DNA of 58,579 bases, from assembly GCA_938017825.1 (NCBI GenBank), contig CALIJE010000035.1, positions 1 to 58,579 on the forward strand, in the 5' to 3' direction. Shown here one piece after another: positions 51,561 to 58,579 of this stretch. Position numbers and translations under genes: made by a program. The notes under the pieces are model-generated. The model searched no databases and was not told the DNA's origin. It saw only the letters and a program-made list of their open reading frames with translations. Position 1 is the stretch's first letter. Every line of letters begins with the position of its first letter. Origin of the DNA: an uncultured Flavobacteriaceae bacterium. GTDB lineage: Bacteria; Bacteroidota; Bacteroidia; Flavobacteriales; Flavobacteriaceae.

Positions 51561-51962
51561 TTACTCGTCTTTGAGCACTGTAATTCTGATAATTTTCTCA
51601 TTCTGCACCTCATAAATTAGCACCAATTCAAGCGCAGCTTCATGCCCGTTTCTTCCCGTGATTCTTTCATGGTCAATGACCTTGTTTCCCAAAACCGTGC
51701 GGGTTAAAATTGTGGAATGTAGTTTGGGTGATGCCTCAAACAAATCAGAATAAAACTCTTTGCAGGCCTCGGTACCTTGCATAGTCATCCGATTATCCGA
51801 ATAATCATAAAATGTAATACGTTCGGATACTAACGTTATAAAGCCATCAATATCTCTATTGTTATAGGCTTCAAGTTGTTTTTGTACTACTTCTTCAGGA
51901 GTCATTTGCGCAATTGTGGATGATGAACATATAATTAGGAAAAGTGTGTATATCAATTTCAT
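51561..51962 (-). CDS. Secreted NTF2/SnoaL-like protein
   Basis: Protein of 133 residues with a signal peptide (LIYTLFLIICSSSTIAQ) followed by an NTF2-like domain: VVQKQLEAYNNRDIDGFITLVS, MTMQGTEACKEFYSDLF, RTVLGNKVIDHERITGRNG. Periplasmic placement is unusual for the enzymes of this fold. It overlaps the DUF1304 gene by four bases, so it belongs to the 3-hydroxyanthranilate dioxygenase operon. Function unknown. Confidence 0.82.
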   Translation of the reverse strand: MKLIYTLFLIICSSSTIAQMTPEEVVQKQLEAYNNRDIDGFITLVSERITFYDYSDNRMTMQGTEACKEFYSDLFEASPKLHSTILTRTVLGNKVIDHERITGRNGHEAALELVLIYEVQNEKIIRITVLKDE

Positions 51963-52324
51963 CCTCTATAAATCAATAATGCAATTGCAATCAATGCCGG
52001 AAGGGCTTGAACAAAAAATATTTTCTTTGTTACGGTCAAAGCGCCATAAATTCCTGCTATCGCAACACATACCAAAAAGAAGATTGCAATATTTGTCTGC
52101 CAATTAAGGTCGGTTATGAAATAGGTCCAAATTAAACCAGCAGCCAAAAACCCATTATATAGTCCCTGATTAGCGGCCATTGATTTTGTAGGTTCGAACA
52201 GCTCTGAAGGAAAGTTCTTAAATACTTTTCTGCCTTTGGTAGTCCATGCGAACATTTCAAAGTACATGAAATAGAGATGAAGAAATGCGACGAAACCTAT
52301 TATAATTTTGATGGTAATTTCCAT
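51959..52324 (-). CDS. DUF1304 membrane protein
   Basis: Protein of 121 residues with four predicted membrane segments and the DUF1304 pattern: LHLYFMYFEMFAWTT near the N-terminus, then KSMAANQGLYNGFLAAGL in the first loop. No function is known for the family. It lies five bases after the 3-hydroxyanthranilate dioxygenase gene and overlaps the NTF2-like gene, so all three are translated from one message. Confidence 0.88.
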   Translation of the reverse strand: MEITIKIIIGFVAFLHLYFMYFEMFAWTTKGRKVFKNFPSELFEPTKSMAANQGLYNGFLAAGLIWTYFITDLNWQTNIAIFFLVCVAIAGIYGALTVTKKIFFVQALPALIAIALLIYRG

Positions 52325-52329
52325 AGTCT

Positions 52330-52872
52330 TTAATCTTCTTTTGAAACAAAACGTTCGTCTGCCGGCATAACCGCACTACAATTATCGCATGTCCTCAATT
52401 TTTCTGAACCATAAAAATGCTTGAAATGGCCCATAAAATCCTTTTCTATATCATGAAGTGTAAAATAGGCCTCATACAATTTGTTGTTGCAGTTATCACA
52501 GAACCATAACAAACCATCATCGACATTCATGTTGGATCGTTTACGCTCCACCACTAGCCCTATGCTCCCCTTATGGCGCACTGGGGAATGAGGTACTCTT
52601 GCCGGATGCAGGTACATGTCACCCGGACCAAGCTTCATGGTCTTTTTTTTGCCATCTTCTTGAATATGTACTTCTATAGTACCTTCGAGTTGATAAAAAA
52701 GTTCTTCGGTTTCGTTGTAATGGTAGTCTTTTCTTGCATTGGGCCCTGCTACGATCATTACGATATAATCACCTGCGTCTTTATATAGGTTTTTATTACC
52801 AACGGGCGGTTTTAGGGTATCGCGATTTTCCTCGATCCACTTGTTTAGATTAAAAGGAGGGGCAATAGACAT
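52330..52872 (-). CDS. nbaC: 3-hydroxyanthranilate 3,4-dioxygenase
   Basis: Cupin dioxygenase of 180 residues. Catalytic iron ligands His51, Glu57 and His95 are in DYHYNETEE and RVPHSP. The C-terminal rubredoxin-like iron site has Cys125/Cys128 (CDNCNN) and Cys162/Cys165 (CDNCSA), which marks the bacterial form. It opens the ring of 3-hydroxyanthranilate in the kynurenine pathway, leading to quinolinate or to aminomuconate semialdehyde. Other kynurenine genes are not in the window. A -33/-7 promoter is visible upstream. Confidence 0.94.
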   Translation of the reverse strand: MSIAPPFNLNKWIEENRDTLKPPVGNKNLYKDAGDYIVMIVAGPNARKDYHYNETEELFYQLEGTIEVHIQEDGKKKTMKLGPGDMYLHPARVPHSPVRHKGSIGLVVERKRSNMNVDDGLLWFCDNCNNKLYEAYFTLHDIEKDFMGHFKHFYGSEKLRTCDNCSAVMPADERFVSKED

Positions 52873-52938
52873 GTGTTGAAAGTTAGGTGCTCACAGTTTA
52901 GGGAAAGAATACGGTACTAAACGATAAACAGTTCGACC

Positions 52939-52970
52939 CAAATTTATGAAAAGAAAAGGATTAGGCTCAA
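52939..52970 (-). promoter_or_regulatory. Promoter of the 3-hydroxyanthranilate dioxygenase operon
   Basis: TTG (52968-52970), 21-base spacer, TAAATTTG (52939-52946) on the minus strand; the -7 box is exact. The start codon is about 67 bases downstream. Confidence 0.5.
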
Positions 52971-53006
52971 CGAACCATACATAAAGTATTGATTCAAAAT
53001 TTGTGT

Positions 53007-53483
53007 TTACCGAAAGAAGATTTGTGTAAAGTACAATTCGCCTTCCTGGTTTTTCTTCACACTTACTGCAGTATCGGTAAAGTCACCTTCGATGGTTGAT
53101 TTGTGGCTAGAACTGTTGAGCCAACCTTGAAAGGCTTCGGTGGCATTGTCATATTCCTTGGCGACATTTTCTGCAACGTGTTCCGCGCTTACCTCTAGTG
53201 AAATCTTGGATGCCCGGACACTAAAATTATCGTGACTTAGATTACCTGTGGCAATCATATAATTAGTGTGCTCATTGGCATATTCATGCGCTACGGCACT
53301 ATAATTTAACGCATTCAGCCCCATCGCTATTCTATAATTGTTGACAACCGATAATAATTCGCCTTCTACCTCAGCCACGTTTTGTGCATCGGGTATCAAT
53401 TCGTCCCCTGGCGCTTCTTTTGTACAGGCCGTAGCCAATAGGACGAAACATACCAAGACGGCATATTGCAATTTCATTTTCAT
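53007..53483 (-). CDS. CAP/SCP domain lipoprotein
   Basis: Protein of 158 residues with a lipoprotein signal ending LLATAC (Cys20). The CAP domain carries VVNNYRIAMGLNALNYS, HEYANEHTNYM, LSHDNFSVRA, HVAENVAKEYD and WLNSSSHKSTI, which include the His/Glu cluster typical of the superfamily. It is anchored in the envelope, where CAP proteins bind lipids, peptides or metals; the role here is unknown. It is transcribed alone. Confidence 0.88.
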   Translation of the reverse strand: MKMKLQYAVLVCFVLLATACTKEAPGDELIPDAQNVAEVEGELLSVVNNYRIAMGLNALNYSAVAHEYANEHTNYMIATGNLSHDNFSVRASKISLEVSAEHVAENVAKEYDNATEAFQGWLNSSSHKSTIEGDFTDTAVSVKKNQEGELYFTQIFFR

Positions 53484-53834
53484 ACAACGTTCTAAATTGT
53501 AAGTAGGAGTTCTCGAATAGTAGGTCGGTAGTAGAACTGGGGATATATCTACGTTCTCGAGGTTGAAAAGGGGTGTTCAACGAGTGTAATATTAGACAAA
53601 ATACAGATATTAACTTTGAAAAATGAGTTTTTTTCGATGAAATGCACGCAAATCAATGACGTGTGTATATTAAATATGTCAGAATTGGCAGCCCATTATT
53701 GTTTTATGATAAAGTACTAAAGGATTACCGTATTACGTTCTAACTGAAAACCGTAGAATTTGGGGCTGCATTATCACGGTATTTTGGGATGTTTTTTGTG
53801 AAGTCCGCGCTTATCTTTAACAAAAATCACCACC
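53484..53834. other. Intergenic region between CAP and macroglobulin genes
   Basis: About 350 bases between divergent genes. It contains an AGTTCT/AGAACT inverted repeat (53508-53538). TATCTTTA near 53812 differs at one base from a -7 box and may serve the macroglobulin gene. I see no gene or conserved RNA. Confidence 0.5.
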
Positions 53835-56800
53835 ATGAAGATCAAACAGTTTTCACTTGTTTTCCTGATTACTTTTTTACTTACAGGCTGTACGTCAAAA
53901 CCTGATCCGAGTCCGGCAGAGCAGTTTGAAAATCTCAATAGATATCAAGAGTACATTACCGAAGTCTCGCATGGAGTAATATCGGCACAGAGTGATGTAA
54001 GAGTGGTATTAAACTCCCCAATGTCGTCATGGAAAAAAGGGGATGAATTAGATTCGGATTTGCTCTATGTTTCACCCAGAACCAAGGGAAAACTAATCGC
54101 TTTGGATAATAGGACCATGGCATTCGTTCCTGACAACGGTTTTAAACAAGATACACAGTACCAATTTGAACTTGCGTTATCTGACTTGATCAAGGATGTT
54201 CCCAAAGATCTTAAAACAATGATTTTTAGTATCAAGACATTAAAACAACAACTCAATGTATATACCGATGCGATTCAGTCTTACTCCAAGAATAGGCAGT
54301 ATATCACAGGGCAATTGAGGACTTCAGATGTACTTCCATTGGAAACCGCCAGGCAAATTCTAACGGTTACTCAGAAAGGGAAACCCATCAAGATAAAATT
54401 TGATGAAGCAATAGAAAAGGGCACCCAATTCTCGTTCAAGATCGACAGTATTCAGCGTTTTGTGGAAGATTCTGAATTGCTAGTGTCATGGAGCGGACGA
54501 AAATTCAATATTGAGAGTACGGGTGAAAATACTGTTATCATAGCAGGGAAGAATAATTTTACTGTCTTGGGCACATCGGTTGAGACAGGAGGGGAACAAG
54601 TGGTTTTGATCAATTTTTCAGACCCATTAAAAAAAGATCAAAATTTTAAGGGATTGGTTGTAGTTGAAGGTGTAGTGAACCCCAAATACAAGGTCGATGG
54701 AAATACGTTAAAAATGTATCCGTCACAAGAAATAAAAGGCGCCGTAATGCTCGAAGTATTACAAGGTGTTCAAAGTGAAGACGGCTACAAAATAAAAAAG
54801 AAGTTTGAGCAAAGGGTAGCTTTTGAACAATTAAAACCTCATGTTCGCTTACTTTCAAATGGTACTATTTTACCTTCTTCGAGCAATTTAAAGATCAATT
54901 TCGAAACGGTAAACTTGAAGGCTGTTGATGTTTCTGTATTCAAAATCTATCAGAACAATGTCCTCCAATTTTTGCAAAGTAACAATATCAATGGTGCCGG
55001 GAACTTGCGCAGTGTGGCCCGCCCAATCGCTACCAAAAAAATAGTTTTAGAATCAAATTTGAGTAATGCCAATGGCAAATGGTCTGCTCATGCGCTTGAT
55101 TTAAGTGCTTTGATTTCTCCGGAAAAGGGAGCCATTTACCGAGTTCAATTCAGTTATCGCCCAAACTACAGTTCTTACAAATGTGATTCGACCAATTTCG
55201 ATACAGAAGAGGAGGAGGACGAAAATTTTGATGAGGAGCTCGAGAACAGTTCTTGGGACGGCATTGAGAACTATTACGATGATTATGGCTACTATGATTA
55301 TGATTGGAATGAACGCGAAAACCCTTGCCACAAATCATACTACTATAACAAGAAAACGGCTCTGAATGTCTTGGCTACTGACATTGGGGTGACCATAAAA
55401 AGAGGCATGAACAAAAGCTACTTTGTCGCTGTCAATGATATTTTGAGTACCGACCCGATCCCGGGTGCGAAAGTTACTTTTTATAACTATCAACAACAGT
55501 CTGTAGGCACGGTTGCAACTGATACTGATGGCACTGTAATTTTCGATTCGGAAAAAGCTGCTTTTTTCGCCGTAGTCGAGCATAGAGGAGAAAAGAACTA
55601 TGTACGCTTGAACGATGGCAATGCTCTTTCAGTGAGTAAGTTCAATGTTTCTGGCTCGCGATTGAAAAAGGGCTTAAAGGGGTTCATTTTTGGCGAACGC
55701 GGCGTTTGGCGCCCAGGAGACCGGATTTTTCTATCATTTCTTTTGAATGACAACTCAAATCCACTGCCTCCGGGTCACCCTGTGAAGCTAGAATTAATAG
55801 ACCCGTATAATAAAGTGGTACATCGAGAAATTAGAAAAGACGGGTTGAATAATTTTTTTCATTTCGATTTGAAAACTGATGCCAATGCACCTACTGGAAA
55901 TTGGCTGGCCAAAGTATCGGTGGGAGGAGCATCCTTCACCAAGACGATAAAGATCGAAACGATTAAGCCCAACCGTTTAAAGATCAAAACAGTTTTCGAT
56001 GGTGAAATTTTGAATGGGGCAAAACCCATTAAAGGCGAAATGGAGGTAAAATGGCTTCATGGTGCTATTGCCAAAAACCTGAAAGCCGATATCACCGCCA
56101 AATTCAAGGCGACCACAACAAAATTCGAATCATTTCCTGGTTATATTTTTGATGATCCCACCCGTGGATTTTTGGTGGAAGATCAAGTGGTTTTTGACAA
56201 CAGAATAGACGCTGAGGGCAAGGCGAACTTCAGTATAAATCCACAAATGTCAATGAAGGCGCCCGGCATGCTGCAAGCGGCTTTTGTAACCAAAGTATAT
56301 GAAAATGGAGGTGATTTCAGCACTGATGTATTTACAAAACCATACGCTCCCTACGATACTTATATTGGGCTGAATGTTCCTAAAGGAGACAAAAAAAGAG
56401 GCATGCTACTCACTGATGAAAAGCACAAATTTGAAGTGGTGTCGGTAGATGAGAATGGCAAACCGAAAGCAACCAAAAATCTAAAGGTCAGTGTTTTTAA
56501 AGTAAGTTGGAGATGGTGGTGGGATACTTCTTCCGATAATCTTTCCTCGTATAGCAGTAGCCAATATCGCGATTTGCTTTTTGAAAAAACAATTAGCACC
56601 AATGCGAGCGGAAAGGGCAGTTTTGATTTTGAACTAAAGTATCCAGATTGGGGAAGATATCTGGTTAGGGTAGAAGATCCCAGCGGAGGTCATGCTACAG
56701 GTAAAGCGGTTTATATCGATTGGCCGGGATGGGCCGGAAAATCGAGAAAGGGAGATCCTTCAGCTGCGACAATGCTCGTTTTTTCTACGGATAAGGAAAA

Positions 56801-58579
56801 ATACAAGGTTGGCGAGAACGCGACCGTTACATTTCCAAGTTCTGTTGGCGGTAGGGCTTTGGTCACAGTGGAAAATGGTAGTGAAGTCCTAGAATCGCTT
56901 TGGGTAGAGACTGTGGAAGGCGAGACCAAATTTGATCTTCCAATTACCAATCTATACACCCCAAATGTATTTATTAACATTACCTCTTTACAGCCTCATG
57001 CCAATACAAAAAACGATTCGCCTATTCGCATGTACGGGATTACAGGTATTGCCGTGGAAAATGAGGAAACGAAGTTGCAACCCCAAATTACAATGCCCGA
57101 GGTGTTGCGGCCAGAGGAGACCATAAGGGTGAAGATCAATGAAAAGAATAAAAAGGCCATGACCTATAGTATTGCCATGGTCGATGAAGGCCTACTTGAT
57201 CTAACGCGATTTAAAACACCCAACCCTTGGAATACTTTTTATGCTAAAGAGGCCTTAGGGGTAAAAACATGGGATGTTTACGATGATGTCATCGGCGCCT
57301 TTGGAGGACGAATAGACCAGGTTTTCGCTATCGGGGGCGATGGTGATCTAGCCGGAGCAAAAAATAAAAAAGCAAACCGGTTTGAGCCAATGGTCGTGCA
57401 CTTAGGACCGTTTAGTTTAAAGGAAGGAGAGACAAGAGCACACGACATAAAGATTCCAAAATATGTAGGTTCAGTGCGAACAATGGTCGTTGCAGGAGAC
57501 CATACAAAGGCCGCTTATGGGCAGGTAGAAAATACGACCCCGGTTCGCAAACCACTAATGATATTAGCTTCCCTACCCCGAAAAATCACCCCAGGTGAAA
57601 AGGTAACCTTGCCAATTACCGTTTTTGCGATGGAAAAGAAAGTGAAGAATGTTACACTCCGAATCAAACAAGATAAGGCGTTTACAATTGTTGGTGAACA
57701 AACACAAAAATTGACTTTTGCGCAACCAGATGAGAAGATGGCTTACTTTGAATTGAATGTCTCTGATTTTTCCGGGATTGGAAAAGTAATCGTGGAGGCT
57801 TCGGGAGGCGGTGAAACGGCCTCTTTCGAGATTCCGATAGATGTGATCAATCCGAATCCTATGACGTCAGAAACTACAAATCTGGTATTGGACGGCAAGG
57901 ATAACAAAACGCTTGATTTGGAAACTTTCGGAATAGCGGGCAGCAATTCGGCCGAAATCGAATTTTCAACCCTGCCCCCAATGAATTTTAACGGCCGCAT
58001 GAAGTATTTGATTCGTTATCCTCATGGGTGTGTTGAGCAAACCACTTCAGCTGCCTTTCCACAACTTTATCTCACCGATATTTTTGACCTGGATGCAACT
58101 AAGTCAAAACGTGTTCAACAAAACGTGCAACGCGCAATCAAACGTCTAGGAAGTTTTCAAAACCCTAGTGGCGGCTTTTCCTATTGGCCTGGGCAAAACT
58201 ATGCCAATGACTGGGGCACCACCTATGCAGGTCATTTTCTTTTAGAGGCTGAAAAGAAGGGCTTTGTGCTCCCGATAGGATTTAAGTCTAGTTGGGTTAA
58301 CTACCAACAGAATATTGCCAAGCGATGGCGGGCTGGGTCAAATTCCGATTTGGCACAAGCATATCGATTGTACGCTTTAGCGCTTTCTGGAAATGCTGAT
58401 ATTGCAAGTATGAATCGCATGCGTGAAACCAGCGGGTTATCTAACGAGGCAAAATTTCGGCTCGCTGCAGCCTACGGAATCATAGGCCAAACCAGTGTAG
58501 CGAAAAAAATATTGGATACGTCAAGGATAGATGTCGAGAATAACAAATATTACGCCTATACCTACGGGTCATCTGCTCG
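53835..58579 (+). CDS. Alpha-2-macroglobulin family lipoprotein with thioester (partial)
   Basis: Open from the ATG at 53835 to the window end: 1581 codons without a stop, C-terminus missing. A lipobox LLTGC puts the lipid on Cys19. Repeated macroglobulin beta-sandwich modules follow; GLKGFIFGERGVWRPGDRIFLS near residue 615 is the typical MG module before the bait region. The thioester motif HGCVEQTTS is at Cys1399-Gln1402, followed by the alpha-helical thioester domain. The family is a periplasmic broad-range protease trap; YfhM of E. coli is the model. An Asp/Glu/Tyr-rich loop between Cys450 and Cys498 is unusual. In many bacteria a PBP1C gene (pbpC) comes next; it would be outside this window. 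Confidence 0.92.
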   Translation, partial: MKIKQFSLVFLITFLLTGCTSKPDPSPAEQFENLNRYQEYITEVSHGVISAQSDVRVVLNSPMSSWKKGDELDSDLLYVSPRTKGKLIALDNRTMAFVPDNGFKQDTQYQFELALSDLIKDVPKDLKTMIFSIKTLKQQLNVYTDAIQSYSKNRQYITGQLRTSDVLPLETARQILTVTQKGKPIKIKFDEAIEKGTQFSFKIDSIQRFVEDSELLVSWSGRKFNIESTGENTVIIAGKNNFTVLGTSVETGGEQVVLINFSDPLKKDQNFKGLVVVEGVVNPKYKVDGNTLKMYPSQEIKGAVMLEVLQGVQSEDGYKIKKKFEQRVAFEQLKPHVRLLSNGTILPSSSNLKINFETVNLKAVDVSVFKIYQNNVLQFLQSNNINGAGNLRSVARPIATKKIVLESNLSNANGKWSAHALDLSALISPEKGAIYRVQFSYRPNYSSYKCDSTNFDTEEEEDENFDEELENSSWDGIENYYDDYGYYDYDWNERENPCHKSYYYNKKTALNVLATDIGVTIKRGMNKSYFVAVNDILSTDPIPGAKVTFYNYQQQSVGTVATDTDGTVIFDSEKAAFFAVVEHRGEKNYVRLNDGNALSVSKFNVSGSRLKKGLKGFIFGERGVWRPGDRIFLSFLLNDNSNPLPPGHPVKLELIDPYNKVVHREIRKDGLNNFFHFDLKTDANAPTGNWLAKVSVGGASFTKTIKIETIKPNRLKIKTVFDGEILNGAKPIKGEMEVKWLHGAIAKNLKADITAKFKATTTKFESFPGYIFDDPTRGFLVEDQVVFDNRIDAEGKANFSINPQMSMKAPGMLQAAFVTKVYENGGDFSTDVFTKPYAPYDTYIGLNVPKGDKKRGMLLTDEKHKFEVVSVDENGKPKATKNLKVSVFKVSWRWWWDTSSDNLSSYSSSQYRDLLFEKTISTNASGKGSFDFELKYPDWGRYLVRVEDPSGGHATGKAVYIDWPGWAGKSRKGDPSAATMLVFSTDKEKYKVGENATVTFPSSVGGRALVTVENGSEVLESLWVETVEGETKFDLPITNLYTPNVFINITSLQPHANTKNDSPIRMYGITGIAVENEETKLQPQITMPEVLRPEETIRVKINEKNKKAMTYSIAMVDEGLLDLTRFKTPNPWNTFYAKEALGVKTWDVYDDVIGAFGGRIDQVFAIGGDGDLAGAKNKKANRFEPMVVHLGPFSLKEGETRAHDIKIPKYVGSVRTMVVAGDHTKAAYGQVENTTPVRKPLMILASLPRKITPGEKVTLPITVFAMEKKVKNVTLRIKQDKAFTIVGEQTQKLTFAQPDEKMAYFELNVSDFSGIGKVIVEASGGGETASFEIPIDVINPNPMTSETTNLVLDGKDNKTLDLETFGIAGSNSAEIEFSTLPPMNFNGRMKYLIRYPHGCVEQTTSAAFPQLYLTDIFDLDATKSKRVQQNVQRAIKRLGSFQNPSGGFSYWPGQNYANDWGTTYAGHFLLEAEKKGFVLPIGFKSSWVNYQQNIAKRWRAGSNSDLAQAYRLYALALSGNADIASMNRMRETSGLSNEAKFRLAAAYGIIGQTSVAKKILDTSRIDVENNKYYAYTYGSSA

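Overview
The window is about 58.6 kb of chromosome from a member of the Bacteroidota, almost certainly a marine Flavobacteriaceae (a Maribacter/Zobellia/Arenibacter-like lineage is a guess). The evidence is the gene content (BatA-E locus with MoxR, IPExxxVDY protein, viroplasmin-type RNase H, OmpA with thrombospondin type-3 repeats, paired SulP transporters, bacterial alpha-2-macroglobulin), moderate A+T richness, near absence of Shine-Dalgarno sites and many -7 boxes of the Bacteroidota type TAnnTTTG. There is no prophage, transposase, CRISPR array or rRNA.

Layout. 1-4243: tRNA-Ala with terminator, an NTF2-like protein, an SDR oxidoreductase and, convergent, an AddB-like nuclease. 4244-10021 (minus): OmpA porin-like protein, kbl and an AddA/RecB-like helicase-nuclease. 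10174-13694: Mn-type superoxide dismutase and purF, separated by about 1 kb without genes that carries four dispersed copies of a promoter-RNA-terminator unit on the minus strand. I consider this the most interesting element here. 13739-16008 (minus): PfkB kinase, RNase H, purN. 16156-20562 (plus): acpP-fabF-rnc with two terminator-like hairpins built into the operon, then IPExxxVDY-pyk. 20632-25634: PAS protein, AraC regulator, a 51-residue Cys/His protein, an AhpD-like protein and a cupredoxin-like protein, dinB, a CYTH protein and a YciI-like lipoprotein. 25635-32571 (minus): small hypothetical, pheS, then SulP, carbonic anhydrase, universal stress protein, a second SulP and a small secreted protein: a probable inorganic-carbon uptake locus. 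32634-41650 (minus): complete moxR-DUF58-DUF4381-like-batA-batB-batC-batD-batE operon. 41892-47719: aldo/keto reductase, SDR, AlbA_2 protein, fructokinase-type kinase, PPP-family phosphatase, acyl-ACP desaturase. 47798-53483 (minus): helix-hairpin-helix membrane protein, double OmpA-domain protein, a 590-nt structured intergenic region, ALDH7-type dehydrogenase, NTF2-like protein, DUF1304 and 3-hydroxyanthranilate dioxygenase, CAP lipoprotein. 53835-end (plus): start of a thioester-containing alpha-2-macroglobulin, cut by the window edge.

The genes are mainly housekeeping (fatty-acid and purine synthesis, glycolysis, DNA repair, translation) plus envelope and stress functions. The unusual content lies between and inside genes: the four-copy small-RNA family at 10877-11706, terminators inside acpP-fabF-rnc and before purF, an inverted repeat ending on a start codon at 22280, and the hairpin-rich intergenic region 49338-49930. 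All functional names come from reading motifs and family resemblance by eye; no database search was run.
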